DNA from: Anaerolinea sp. | GTDB lineage: Bacteria > Chloroflexota > Anaerolineae > UBA4142 | DNA length: 38,446 bases | Assembly: GCA_020722265.1 (NCBI GenBank) | Contig: DYLA01000006.1 | Span: 1-38,446, forward strand | Reading direction: 5' to 3' | In this document: positions 1 to 9,056 of the stretch, piece after piece | How positions within the stretch are numbered: position 1 is the first letter of the stretch | How the letters are laid out: each line of letters starts with the position of its first letter | Made by a program: the position numbers and the translations under genes | Notes under the pieces: model-generated | Told to the model about the DNA's origin: nothing | Seen by the model: the letters and a program-made list of their open reading frames with translations, nothing else | The model's database searches: none

Positions 1-20
1 CTATATACCCAAGCGCTCAT
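1..20 (-). CDS. Start of next complex I gene, probably nuoL (partial)
   Basis: Reading leftward, a GGAGG directly abuts an ATG at 20-18, and the codons to the window edge give Met-Ser-Ala-Trp-Val-Tyr. This fits the hydrophobic N-terminus of a NuoL-type antiporter subunit, and nuoL normally follows nuoK. Only six codons are visible, so the assignment is mostly from position. The Shine-Dalgarno lies unusually close to the ATG. Confidence 0.35.
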
Positions 21-39
21 CCTCCGGCTGGCTATCGGC

Positions 40-663
40 TCACGCATGGATGGCGATTTGGTAACGGCACACCGCGTCTCCCTTGGCGCGACACAAGACC
101 TCCTGAACCTTGAAATCCTCATCGTCCGCCCCCCACGCCAGCACGCCGAAGATGAAACCGGCGGTCGTGTGACACACCGCCGTCTCACTGCTCCAACCGA
201 TGCACCCCGGGCAGTGCGCGTCCTCCCAAAAGAAAAATTCCCCTTCCTCGAACACGCGCACATCCGTCCCCATCTGTTGGCTATACTCTCTGGAAATCCG
301 CTCCAGCGCAAGTTTCACCTTCATCCGCCGAGGCAGCAAACTCACCGCCATCTTGACCGCGTTCGCGAACGTGGCGTTCTCCTCGATCGCCTTCTTGGCG
401 CGCCCGCGTCCGACGCGGTACAAAATCGCCCGTGCCCCGCGCATACCGTAAATCTCGTAGAGTGCGCGATTGATATCGCTCATATAGTGCAACGGATGCC
501 CGCCGCGTTCGGTGTTGCTCGGAGGATAGTTGTCAATGTACTGTGCCAGATTCGCCGTCCGCAGCACCGCGCTCATCCCATTCTTCCCGACGACCTCTTC
601 GATGCCGAGCAGAATCACGCGGAACGCCCGATTTACCAACTCTCTTTCTTCGACCACGCTCAA
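40..663 (-). CDS. V4R (4-vinyl reductase) domain protein
   Basis: A 207-residue soluble protein whose second half matches the V4R small-molecule-binding domain: aromatic stretch around residues 140-150, Cys151-x2-Cys154, Cys164, a glycine-rich helix, and a closing Glu-x2-Cys191 ... Gly-Asp-x2-Cys199 signature. V4R domains are known from bacteriochlorophyll vinyl reductases, archaeal hydrocarbon-binding proteins and XylR-type sensors, where the cysteines bind metal or ligand. The start is a TTG at 663-661 that overlaps the nuoK stop (TTGA), so translation is probably coupled to nuoK. The gene sits between nuoK and the presumed nuoL, an unusual place; a sensor or assembly role for the complex is possible but is inference. 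A shorter start at Met30 cannot be excluded. Confidence 0.8.
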   Translation of the reverse strand: MSVVEERELVNRAFRVILLGIEEVVGKNGMSAVLRTANLAQYIDNYPPSNTERGGHPLHYMSDINRALYEIYGMRGARAILYRVGRGRAKKAIEENATFANAVKMAVSLLPRRMKVKLALERISREYSQQMGTDVRVFEEGEFFFWEDAHCPGCIGWSSETAVCHTTAGFIFGVLAWGADDEDFKVQEVLCRAKGDAVCRYQIAIHA

Positions 664-962
664 CCTTTCAAGATACTCGCTTCGTCCACATCTATGGTCT
701 CGCGCTGGCGGAAGAGGGCGACGATGATCGCCAGTCCGACCGCCACCTCAGCCGCGGCGACTGTGAGAATCAAAAAGACAAAGACCTGTCCGTCGAGATT
801 TTGCAAATAGCGCGCGAACGCAACGAACGCTAGATTCACCGCGTTCAACATCAGTTCGATGCTCATGAACATGATGAGCGGATTGCGCCGCACCAGCACG
901 CCCACCGCGCCGATGCTGAAAAGTATCGCGCTGAGGAAGATCAAGTGGTTGACTGTCAACAT
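660..962 (-). CDS. nuoK: NADH-quinone oxidoreductase subunit K
   Basis: A 100-residue, three-helix membrane protein of typical NuoK length. The second helix carries the proton-pathway glutamate in Met-Ser-Ile-Glu-Leu-Met-Leu-Asn-Ala, and the third holds the second conserved glutamate in Ala-Ala-Glu-Val-Ala-Val-Gly. NuoK is one of the antiporter-like proton-translocating subunits of complex I. It follows nuoJ after an 84-nt spacer filled with 8-nt repeats, and its TGA overlaps the TTG start of the V4R gene. Confidence 0.95.
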   Translation of the reverse strand: MLTVNHLIFLSAILFSIGAVGVLVRRNPLIMFMSIELMLNAVNLAFVAFARYLQNLDGQVFVFLILTVAAAEVAVGLAIIVALFRQRETIDVDEASILKG

Positions 963-972
963 CTTGTGGTTT

Positions 973-1046
973 CATAGTTGAATAGTTACATAGTTGACTA
1001 GTCCGGCAATTCTCATAACCATCCAACTATGCAACTATCCAGCTGA
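973..1046. repeat. Opposed arms of 8-nt repeats between nuoJ and nuoK
   Basis: From 974 the octamers ATAGTTGA, ATAGTTAC, ATAGTTGA follow each other. From about 1019 the opposite strand reads the same kind of unit (CTATGCAA, CTATCCAG). The two arms can pair around a roughly 20-nt loop. The repeat fills the spacer up to the nuoJ stop. Confidence 0.7.
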
Positions 1047-1550
1047 CTAACGCTTTTTTGCGAGCACTATCACACCCACCATCGCCACCAGCAACAACAG
1101 CGACGTGATTTCGAACGGCAGCAAAAAGTCGGTGAACAACAGTGCGCCGACTGCCTGCACATCGCCGATCTCGGCGAGACGTTCCGGCGTAAACGGACCC
1201 CGCTCCGTCGGCAGGAGCGCGCTCGCCGCGACGATTGCCAACTCGACCGCGAACACGAGACCGCAGAGCGCGGCGAGCGGACGCTGCCACTTGAGCGCGC
1301 CCGCGCCCTGGTCCACCCTCGGACTGAGGAGCATGATGACAAAGACGAACAGAATCAGAATCGCCCCGGCGTAAATCATCACCTGCGCGGCGGCGATGAA
1401 CGGCGCGTTCAGCAAGACGTACAACGCGGCGAGCGCGACGAACACCACGGCGAGACTGAGCGCGCTGTGCACGGCGTTTCGCAGCACCACCATGCCCAGC
1501 GCGGCGACGATTGCAATCGAAGCGAAGAGGTAAAAGATGGCGAGTTCCAT
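1047..1550 (-). CDS. nuoJ: NADH-quinone oxidoreductase subunit J
   Basis: A 167-residue protein with five predicted membrane helices. It shows the NuoJ hallmarks: an N-terminal helix followed by Val-Leu-Arg-Asn-Ala-Val-His-Ser-Ala-Leu, then Ala-Gln-Val-Met-Ile-Tyr-Ala-Gly-Ala-Ile-Leu-Ile-Leu-Phe-Val-Phe in helix 3, the helix known for its pi-bulge. The start codon abuts the nuoH stop with no spacer. In most bacteria nuoI stands between nuoH and nuoJ; here it is missing. A loop of about 25 polar residues with Pro-Arg-Val-Asp precedes the fourth helix, as is usual for the family. Confidence 0.95.
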   Translation of the reverse strand: MELAIFYLFASIAIVAALGMVVLRNAVHSALSLAVVFVALAALYVLLNAPFIAAAQVMIYAGAILILFVFVIMLLSPRVDQGAGALKWQRPLAALCGLVFAVELAIVAASALLPTERGPFTPERLAEIGDVQAVGALLFTDFLLPFEITSLLLLVAMVGVIVLAKKR

Positions 1551-2567
1551 TTATCTACCCAAAAGCACCATCACGACGGCGGTCGCGAAAACATTCGCGA
1601 GCCCGAGTGGCAGCAACACCTTCCATCCAAAGCGCATCAATTGATCGTAACGGAAACGCGGCAGCGTGGCGCGCATCCACATAAAGATAAAAATGAACAC
1701 CGCGATCTTGAGCAAAAGCCAATGTGCGCCGGGCAAGAGTCCGAAAGGTCCCTGATAGCCACCCAGAAACATCGTCGCCGCAATCGCGCTGACCGTGACG
1801 ATGTTGATGTACTCCGCCATATAGAAGAGCGCGAACTTGAGCGAGCCATACTCGGTGCTGTACCCAGCGACGAGTTCCGTCTCCGCCTCCGGCAAGTCAA
1901 AGGGCACACGATTCGTCTCTGCGACCGCGCAGATGCAGTACAGCACAAACCCCACCGGCTGCCACACGACGTTCCAAATCGGTGACTGCTTTTCGACAAT
2001 GTCCACGAGGCTAAGCGAGCCGCTGATCATCAACACGCCAACGAGCGCAAGCCCCAGCGAGACTTCGTAACTGATCATCTGCGCGGCGGAACGCAAGCCA
2101 CCGAGCAGCGAATACTTGTTGTTCGAACTCCAACCCCCTAGCACGATGGCGTACACTCCCAGCGAGCCGACTGCCAACAGATACAGCGCGGCGATACCCA
2201 CATCGGCGATGTAAAAATGGATCGTGTAGCCGGCAATCGTGAGGGGAGGACTGAGTGGAATCACCGCCCACGCGAGGAGCGCGATAGCCACCGCCAACCC
2301 CGGTGCGAGGGTGTACACGATCTTGTCCGCGTTTGCCGGACAAAAGTCCTCTTTGAAAATCGTCTTGACCGCGTCGGCGACCGGCTGAAGCACCGCGATC
2401 GGTCCAACCCGCCCCACGCGATTGGGTCCGATGCGCACCTGGACGCGCGCCATCACGTAGCGTTCCGCCAGCGTCATATACGCGTACGCGCCGAGCAGCG
2501 CAACGACGATGACGATGGCTTTGACCAGCACATCGAGTAGCATCACCATGAAAGGATCGAGAGTCAC
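1551..2567 (-). CDS. nuoH: NADH-quinone oxidoreductase subunit H
   Basis: A 338-residue, eight-helix membrane protein of standard NuoH length. NuoH forms the quinone-entry channel of complex I and links the peripheral arm to the proton pumps. Visible signatures are Glu-Arg-Tyr-Val-Met-Ala-Arg-Val-Gln with Arg-Ile-Gly-Pro-Asn-Arg-Val-Gly near residue 45, the Glu-Asp-Phe segment, and the acidic quinone-site loop Ala-Glu-Thr-Asn-Arg-Val-Pro-Phe-Asp-Leu-Pro-Glu-Ala-Glu-Thr-Glu-Leu-Val near residue 220. nuoE lies 36 nt upstream and nuoJ follows directly. Confidence 0.96.
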   Translation of the reverse strand: MTLDPFMVMLLDVLVKAIVIVVALLGAYAYMTLAERYVMARVQVRIGPNRVGRVGPIAVLQPVADAVKTIFKEDFCPANADKIVYTLAPGLAVAIALLAWAVIPLSPPLTIAGYTIHFYIADVGIAALYLLAVGSLGVYAIVLGGWSSNNKYSLLGGLRSAAQMISYEVSLGLALVGVLMISGSLSLVDIVEKQSPIWNVVWQPVGFVLYCICAVAETNRVPFDLPEAETELVAGYSTEYGSLKFALFYMAEYINIVTVSAIAATMFLGGYQGPFGLLPGAHWLLLKIAVFIFIFMWMRATLPRFRYDQLMRFGWKVLLPLGLANVFATAVVMVLLGR

Positions 2568-2603
2568 GCCAACCTCAAAAGTTTCAGGTTAAGGGTTCAC
2601 ATT

Positions 2604-3077
2604 TTACGACTCGCGCAGTCGTTTCACGATCTCGTCGAGTTTCTCGTCGGTTAAATCCTGCACATGCTCTACGCCGTCAATCAGCATGACCGGCGCGTGG
2701 TTGCAGCCGCCCAGACATTCGGCTTTGTGCAGCGTAATCTTGCCGTCGGCCGTCGTCTCGCCGGCTCGGCAGCCCAGTTTGCGTTCCAGCCGCGCCAGCA
2801 AATCCTCCGCGCCGCGTAGCGCGCAGGGCAAATCGGCGCAAAACAAGAGCGTGTGCGCGCCCGGGCGTGCGCGCGCGTACATCGTATAGAACGTCGCGAC
2901 CGAATTCACTTCAGTTTTCGACATCCCCACTAGGTCGGCAATCTCCTGAATCACCTCGTCCGGCAACCATCCCACTTCACGTTGCGCCAGGTGAAGCGCG
3001 GGCATCACCGCTGAACGCGGATTGGGATATTTCGTCAGCAGTTTTTGGATTTCAGATTTCGCGTTATCAGACAGCAT
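2604..3077 (-). CDS. nuoE: NADH-quinone oxidoreductase subunit E, 2Fe-2S
   Basis: A 157-residue thioredoxin-fold ferredoxin subunit of the NADH-oxidising arm. The 2Fe-2S ligands are Cys80 and Cys85 (Cys-Ala-Asp-Leu-Pro-Cys) and Cys121 and Cys125 (Cys-Leu-Gly-Gly-Cys). The helical N-terminal segment with Ala-Thr-Phe-Tyr-Thr-Met is typical. I start it at the ATG at 3077, preceded by GTGGAG about 7 nt away; a longer frame to 3140 would add 21 residues and run into nuoA. NuoE normally pairs with NuoF, which is absent from this operon, so it must work with a partner encoded elsewhere or in a NuoEF-like electron-bifurcating or formate-type module. Confidence 0.92.
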   Translation of the reverse strand: MLSDNAKSEIQKLLTKYPNPRSAVMPALHLAQREVGWLPDEVIQEIADLVGMSKTEVNSVATFYTMYARARPGAHTLLFCADLPCALRGAEDLLARLERKLGCRAGETTADGKITLHKAECLGGCNHAPVMLIDGVEHVQDLTDEKLDEIVKRLRES

Positions 3078-3099
3078 CGCGTCTCCACAATGACTTGAA

Positions 3100-3456
3100 T
3101 CAATCCCAGTCGAACCCGCCCTTGCGCCAGACGTAGACATAGCCGACTAACAGCACGAGCACAAAGAGCGCCATTTCGATCAGCCCGAACCATCCCAACT
3201 GGCGAAACAGCACTGCCCAGGGATAGAAAAAGATGATTTCGATGTCGAACAGGATGAACAGAACCGCCGTGAGGTAGTACTTGACGGGGACTCGACGGCG
3301 CGCCGAACCGAAAGGTGGCATACCGGATTCGTAGGGAGATAACTTGGCGGGAGTGGGGCGTCGTGGACCGACTAGTGCGGAGATGGTCAGCGCGATCGCG
3401 GCGAACGCGCTCACGACGATGAGCATAACCAGAATGGGCAAATAGTCTACCGGCAT
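3100..3456 (-). CDS. nuoA: NADH-quinone oxidoreductase subunit A
   Basis: A 118-residue protein with three membrane helices. The loop after helix 1 has Lys-Leu-Ser-Pro-Tyr-Glu-Ser-Gly-Met-Pro-Pro, the conserved NuoA quinone-site loop (usually with Tyr-Glu-Cys-Gly; here Cys is Ser). Helix 2 has Phe-Asp-Ile-Glu-Ile-Ile-Phe-Phe-Tyr-Pro-Trp-Ala. It is the first gene of the cluster, with an AGGA a few nt before the ATG and a promoter at 3492-3520. nuoB, C and D, which normally follow nuoA, are missing and nuoE comes next. Confidence 0.94.
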   Translation of the reverse strand: MPVDYLPILVMLIVVSAFAAIALTISALVGPRRPTPAKLSPYESGMPPFGSARRRVPVKYYLTAVLFILFDIEIIFFYPWAVLFRQLGWFGLIEMALFVLVLLVGYVYVWRKGGFDWD

Positions 3457-3491
3457 TGGTATCCTAATGGAAGGAAGTGAAGGACAAATAA

Positions 3492-3520
3492 ATCATATCA
3501 CAAATCGAAAAGTTAGTCAA
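3492..3520 (-). promoter_or_regulatory. Sigma-70-type promoter of the nuo operon
   Basis: On the minus strand TTGACT (3520-3515), a 17-nt spacer and TATGAT (3497-3492) precede nuoA by about 35 nt. Both boxes are one mismatch from consensus. Confidence 0.65.
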
Positions 3521-3529
3521 AAAGTAGAG

Positions 3530-3568
3530 CGAAAGAAAAAGCAAGCGCCCCCGAATTTATTCGGGGGC
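3530..3568 (-). terminator. Rho-independent terminator downstream of tpl
   Basis: GCCCCCGAAT (3547-3556) and ATTCGGGGGC (3559-3568) form a perfect 10-bp inverted repeat. Read leftward it is followed by GCTTGCTTTTTCTTT, so it ends minus-strand transcripts from the tyrosine phenol-lyase gene before the nuo promoter. A second hairpin (CATCGGCT at 3607-3614, AGCCGATG at 3617-3624) without a T tract lies between this terminator and the gene. Confidence 0.8.
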
Positions 3569-3664
3569 TAACGCACGCGGAAACTGGCTCGAGTCGGTTA
3601 CGGCACCATCGGCTTGAGCCGATGCGGGGGCATCTAGGCGGTGGTGCCCCCAAGGGGTGCTCAC

Positions 3665-5071
<1,407 letters not shown>

Positions 5072-5073
5072 TC

Positions 5074-5103
5074 ATTCTACCGCGATTTGCGAAAAAAGAC
5101 CAA
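5074..5103 (-). promoter_or_regulatory. Probable tpl promoter
   Basis: On the minus strand TTGGTC (5103-5098), an 18-nt spacer containing a T run, and TAGAAT (5079-5074) lie about 33 nt before the tpl ATG. The -10 is good, the -35 moderate. Confidence 0.5.
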
Positions 5104-5138
5104 AGATGGAAGGCGCGGGACGACGCCTCCATTGTTTC

Positions 5139-7697
5139 TCACAGCACACTCACCGGATCCACATCCACGCGCCAACCGAGCGGCAACGCGAGATCGGCGA
5201 TGAGGACGTGCGGCGCGAGCCCGCGCACAATGATTTGATAGCGATACTCGCCGCGTACGCGCCGAAAGAACGCGGGCACGGGTCCGATCAAATCGAGCGC
5301 GGGCAAGCCGCGCTGCGCAAGGCGCGTTTGCAACACCCCACGCACGCGCGCCGATTCTTGTTGGGCGCGCGTTTCGTTCGTGTGATGATAGATTAGCCGA
5401 ATCAGCCGATTGAACGGCGGATAGCCCTGCTCGCGGCGAAACGCGATCTCCCGGGCGTAGAACGCGCCGTAATCGTGTACGGACGCGGCGACGATCGCGT
5501 AATGCTCGGGGTTGTACGTTTGCACGATCACTTTGCCGCCCAGTGGACTACGCCCGGCGCGACCCGCGACTTGAGTGAGCAGTTGGAACGTTCGCTCGCC
5601 CGCGCGAAAATCGGGCAAGTTGAGCGCGGTGTCCGCGCTGACGACACCAACGAGCGTGACGAATGGCAAATCGAGTCCCTTGGCGATCATCTGCGTCCCA
5701 ATCAAAATGTCGGCTTGGCGCGCGATGAATTTTTCCAGAATCGCCTCGTGCGCGTCCTTGCCGCGCGTCACATCCCAATCCCAGCGCAGCGTGCGTGCGG
5801 TCGGAAAGCGCGCGCGAATTTCTGCCTCCACTTTTTCCGTGCCAATCCCAAAGTAGCGGATGCGCGCGCTGCCGCACAGCGGGCATTTCGTCGGCACGCG
5901 GTCGCGACGATTGCAGTGATGACACACCAGTTGCTCACCGCTGCCGTGATACGTCATTGGGTTCTCGCAGCGGCGACACTTGAAGACATAGCCGCAATCG
6001 CGACACAAAATAAACGTCGCCGTGCCGCGCCGATTCAAGAACAAAATCACTTGCTCGCGCGCCGCCAACACGCGCGCCATCTCGCGCTGGAGCGCGCGCG
6101 AAAACATCGAACGATTCCCCGCTTTCAGTTCAGCGCGCATGTCAACGATTTCGACGGGTGGCAGTTCGAGGTAGGGCGCATCCGCACCCACGGGGGCTGA
6201 CTCCTGACCGCTGACCGCTGGCTGCTGACCTCTGTGCTCTGACCTCTGTTCTCTGACCTCTGCCCGATGTCCCATCACTCGCTTGGGCAATTCCAACAAC
6301 ACCAACTCGCCGCGCGTCGCGCGATAGTACGTCTCCACATCGGGCGTCGCGTCTCCCAGGATCACGACGGCGCCCGCGCGTCGCGCCAGTTCCAACGCGA
6401 CCTCGCGCGCGTGATAGCGCGGCGATTCGGCTTGCTTGTACGACGGATCGTGTTCCTCGTCCAGCGCGATCAAGCCCAGTTGTGGGAGCGGTGCGAAGAG
6501 CGCGGAGCGCGCGCCGATCACCACATCCACCAACCCATCGCGGCAGCGCCGCCACGTATCGTACCGTTCGCCGATGCTCAAGCGTGAGTGAATGACGGCG
6601 ATGCGTTCAAAGCGCGCGCCAAAGCGGCGAATCGTTTGCGGCGTGAGCGAAATTTCGGGGACGAGGACGATGCCTTGTTTGCCTTGCGCGATGATTTCCG
6701 CGAGCGCGCGCATGTAGATTTCCGTTTTGCCGCTTCCCGTGACGCCGTGGAGTAAGAAGGCGGCGGGTTTCACCGTTTCGGGCTGCTGGTTGGGCGGGCT
6801 TGGAACCTGAAGACTGGAAAGTATCTCATTCCACGCGCGCGCTTGTCCCTCCGTCAACTGGGGCGGTGCGGCGGTCTCGAACGCGCGTCCTGCCAGCGAA
6901 TCGCGCCACGTCTCGTGCGCTTCCAGCGCGACGACACCCGCCGCCTCCAATTTTTGCAAATCGGCGCGCGTGCCGCCCGTTTCCGCGTACACCGCGCTGA
7001 CCCAGACCGCGTTCGCTTCGCGGCGCAGAAATTCGACGATGGCGGTGTAGCGCGGCGCGGCGCGCGATTGCGCGAGGGCGTCGGTAAGTTGCGCGCGGAG
7101 GAGACGAACTGTTTGGATGCGCTTGGGCTTGGCTTGCGCGGGCGTGATAACGGCGCGTTTGACGATGATGCCGCGCCGCGCCAGCGGTTCGATGGCGGCG
7201 TGAAGTTCGCGCGGGAGGGCGCGCACTTTGGTTTCGCCCGCACGCGCGAGGAATTCGACGAGCGCGGTTTGTTTTTCGGTGAGATTGTCGCGTGGCGCGT
7301 TCGGCGCGAGTGCGAGCAGGATTTCGGTTTGCTGTTCGACGCCAGGGGGTAGCATCAAGGCGAGTGCGTCGTGGAGTGGGCAGAGGTACGTGCGCGCGAT
7401 CCAGCGCGCCAGATCGAGGTGCAGCGGGGAGAGAAACGGGCGCACCTCCACGATCGCTTCGATGTCCTTGGTCTGTTCGACGGGTGACGTATCGCTGAAC
7501 GCGATGACGATGCCCTGCAATCGCCGCGCGCCGAACGGCACCCATACCAGTTGTCCCAGCGCGATGGAATCGGCGAGGGGCGCGGGAATTGCGTAGGTGA
7601 ACGCGCGTTCGCGCAGCGATTCCGCCGCGGCGCGCTCTGCCTCGCTGGGTTTGCCGATCGTCAACGGCGTGTTGACGACGATTTGTGCGTATTTCAT
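5139..7697 (-). CDS. priA: Primosomal protein N' (replication restart helicase)
   Basis: An 852-residue superfamily 2 helicase that reloads the replisome at collapsed forks. The N-terminal 3'-DNA-end-binding domain is followed by Walker A (Gly-Val-Thr-Gly-Ser-Gly-Lys-Thr, about residue 318), Asp-Glu-Glu-His, a zinc region with eight cysteines in four Cys-x2-Cys pairs, then Gly-Thr-Glu-Lys-Val-Glu and Gln-Val-Ala-Gly-Arg-Ala-Gly-Arg. I start it at the ATG at 7697; a TTG four codons earlier is in frame but has no better ribosome site. Between the DEEH motif and the zinc region there is an insertion of about 22 residues encoded by nine 7-nt repeats (6197-6262). A 15-bp hairpin ends only 13 nt before the ATG. 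Confidence 0.95.
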   Translation of the reverse strand: MKYAQIVVNTPLTIGKPSEAERAAAESLRERAFTYAIPAPLADSIALGQLVWVPFGARRLQGIVIAFSDTSPVEQTKDIEAIVEVRPFLSPLHLDLARWIARTYLCPLHDALALMLPPGVEQQTEILLALAPNAPRDNLTEKQTALVEFLARAGETKVRALPRELHAAIEPLARRGIIVKRAVITPAQAKPKRIQTVRLLRAQLTDALAQSRAAPRYTAIVEFLRREANAVWVSAVYAETGGTRADLQKLEAAGVVALEAHETWRDSLAGRAFETAAPPQLTEGQARAWNEILSSLQVPSPPNQQPETVKPAAFLLHGVTGSGKTEIYMRALAEIIAQGKQGIVLVPEISLTPQTIRRFGARFERIAVIHSRLSIGERYDTWRRCRDGLVDVVIGARSALFAPLPQLGLIALDEEHDPSYKQAESPRYHAREVALELARRAGAVVILGDATPDVETYYRATRGELVLLELPKRVMGHRAEVREQRSEHRGQQPAVSGQESAPVGADAPYLELPPVEIVDMRAELKAGNRSMFSRALQREMARVLAAREQVILFLNRRGTATFILCRDCGYVFKCRRCENPMTYHGSGEQLVCHHCNRRDRVPTKCPLCGSARIRYFGIGTEKVEAEIRARFPTARTLRWDWDVTRGKDAHEAILEKFIARQADILIGTQMIAKGLDLPFVTLVGVVSADTALNLPDFRAGERTFQLLTQVAGRAGRSPLGGKVIVQTYNPEHYAIVAASVHDYGAFYAREIAFRREQGYPPFNRLIRLIYHHTNETRAQQESARVRGVLQTRLAQRGLPALDLIGPVPAFFRRVRGEYRYQIIVRGLAPHVLIADLALPLGWRVDVDPVSVL
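6197..6262. repeat. Nine 7-nt tandem repeats inside priA
   Basis: Plus-strand units CTGACTC, CTGACCG, CTGACCG, CTGGCTG, CTGACCT, CTGTGCT, CTGACCT, CTGTTCT, CTGACCT. Three units make 21 nt, so the array stays in frame and encodes a polar stretch rich in Arg, Gln, Ser and Glu. Confidence 0.85.
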
Positions 7698-7710
7698 CAG
7701 TGAGACCAAA

Positions 7711-7745
7711 GACGAAGGACGAACGCGGGTCGTTCGTCCTTCGTC
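7711..7745. terminator. Perfect 15-bp hairpin between ammB-like gene and priA
   Basis: GACGAAGGACGAACG (7711-7725), loop CGGGT, CGTTCGTCCTTCGTC (7731-7745). On the minus strand only a short TTT follows, so it may attenuate the transcript or shield the 3' end of the upstream gene; it ends 13 nt from the priA ATG. T-rich sequence follows on the plus strand. Confidence 0.6.
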
Positions 7746-7758
7746 GTCGTTTGCTTTT

Positions 7759-8628
7759 TCACTGTTTACTTTTGTACACGCCCACCGCCATATACCCCAC
7801 CACGTAGTTGGCGTGCGCGCCTTCCCCCGTCACGTCGCCTGAATTCGTGCGGTGCAGAACGCGCACGCGATCCGCGCCCAGCGCGCGCGCGGCGAGCAGC
7901 GCGGTGAGGATCGGCGCGTCGCCGCAGGCGCGACATTCGCCGTCTTGCCAGAAATAACGCGCCAACCCCTCCACATCGAACGCGGCGATCAGTTCTTCTG
8001 TGCGCGCGTCGAATTTTTTGACGGCGGCGTAATCGTCCAGATGCGACAAATCGGAGGAGGCGACGAAGAGGACGCGCCGGGTGCGCGCGAGTTCCGCGAG
8101 CGCGGCGGCAAGTTGTTCGCACACGGGACGCGCCGACTCGCCGACGATGTAGAACGGCAAGCCGAGCATCAGCGGCACCAGTTTGAACGCGCCGAGCGTG
8201 CGCTGGAGGAAGGGCAATTGAATTTCGAGCGAGTGTTCGTGGTCTTGCGTCACGCGCCGCGCGGCGACGCGCCCGGTGAGCGCGTCGATGAATTCTGTGT
8301 CTAGTTCCACTTGACCGAGCGGCGTCCAGTAATATTTTTGGGTGCTGATGGCGAGCGCGCCAAAATCGTCGCGATGGGTGGGGCCCAGCAAAACAACCGT
8401 GTCGTACGTGCGACCTTGGAGTTGACGATACGCGTACGCGGCGGTTGATCCCGAATAAGGATAACCCGCGTGTGGAGAAATCAAAGCGATGAGTTCATCG
8501 TTCGTCGGAAAGAATTCCGCGCGCGCAAGATAATCGTCAACGGTGCGGCGCAACGCTTCGGGCGAACCGGGATACCACGAACCCGCGATGAGCGAGGGGC
8601 GCACATCGTCACGCCAGCGAGTCGGCAT
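7759..8628 (-). CDS. MEMO1 family protein (AmmeMemoRadiSam system protein B type)
   Basis: A 289-residue protein of the MEMO1/AmmB family, related in fold to class III extradiol dioxygenases. The core motifs are Ser-Pro-His-Ala-Gly-Tyr-Pro-Tyr-Ser-Gly at about 51-60, Leu-Leu-Gly-Pro-Thr-His, Asp-His-Glu-His-Ser-Leu-Glu-Ile-Gln-Leu-Pro-Phe-Leu, Ala-Ser-Ser-Asp-Leu-Ser-His, and a late Cys-x2-Cys-Gly. The histidines are the metal ligands of related dioxygenases; human MEMO1 binds reduced metal. GGAGGTG stands 5 nt before the ATG. The usual partners, an AMMECR1-domain protein and a COG1180 radical SAM enzyme, are not adjacent. The reaction of the bacterial family is unknown. Confidence 0.88.
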   Translation of the reverse strand: MPTRWRDDVRPSLIAGSWYPGSPEALRRTVDDYLARAEFFPTNDELIALISPHAGYPYSGSTAAYAYRQLQGRTYDTVVLLGPTHRDDFGALAISTQKYYWTPLGQVELDTEFIDALTGRVAARRVTQDHEHSLEIQLPFLQRTLGAFKLVPLMLGLPFYIVGESARPVCEQLAAALAELARTRRVLFVASSDLSHLDDYAAVKKFDARTEELIAAFDVEGLARYFWQDGECRACGDAPILTALLAARALGADRVRVLHRTNSGDVTGEGAHANYVVGYMAVGVYKSKQ

Positions 8629-8649
8629 CGCAACACCTCCATCGCGCCT

Positions 8650-8680
8650 AGTAGGGACGAATCGCTGGACCGTCTCTACT
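8650..8680. repeat. Hairpin overlapping the infA stop codon
   Basis: AGTAGGGACG (8650-8659) pairs with CGTCTCTACT (8671-8680) with one G-T pair. The right arm includes the TAG stop of infA. The form, an arm with GTAGRGACG around a short centre, looks like a dispersed palindromic repeat. Confidence 0.6.
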
Positions 8681-8924
8681 TTTTGAACCGATACGTGATG
8701 CGTCCGCGCGTCAAATCGTACGGCGAAAGTTCCACCGTCACGCGGTCGCCCAACAGGATGCGGATATAGTACATTCGCATCTTGCCCGAAATGTGCGCGA
8801 GGACGCTGTGGCCGCTATCGAGTTGGACGCGGAACATGGCGTTGGGCAACGCTTCGGTGACGACGCCTTCGGCTTCGATCACGTCTTTTTTCTTTTTGTC
8901 TTCACGTTCTGCCGTTTTAGGCAT
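8676..8924 (-). CDS. infA: Translation initiation factor IF-1
   Basis: An 82-residue S1-like OB-fold protein that occupies the ribosomal A site during initiation. The core matches IF-1: [15 protein letters not shown], then [13 protein letters not shown] and a closing [10 protein letters not shown]. A lysine-rich N-terminal tail of about 13 residues makes it longer than the usual 72. AGGAG precedes the ATG, and a small hairpin (ACGGACG and CGTCCGT, 8947-8963) lies in the leader. It is away from the ribosomal protein and secY cluster where infA is often found. Confidence 0.95.
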   Translation of the reverse strand: MPKTAEREDKKKKDVIEAEGVVTEALPNAMFRVQLDSGHSVLAHISGKMRMYYIRILLGDRVTVELSPYDLTRGRITYRFKK

Positions 8925-9056
8925 ACCTACTCCTGAAAGGTGACTTACGGACGAGCCGTCCGTTTACCACGGTATTGGCAATTTCTCGATCCACCGCGCG
9001 AGGGGATGGGTTCGCCGCGCGCGCCGCGGCGGGAGCGGCGCGGCGGCGTCCAGATG

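Noticed and set aside
3641-3660. Second terminator directly behind tpl
   Set aside because: The stem relies on G-T pairs that only form in plus-strand RNA and no T tract follows.
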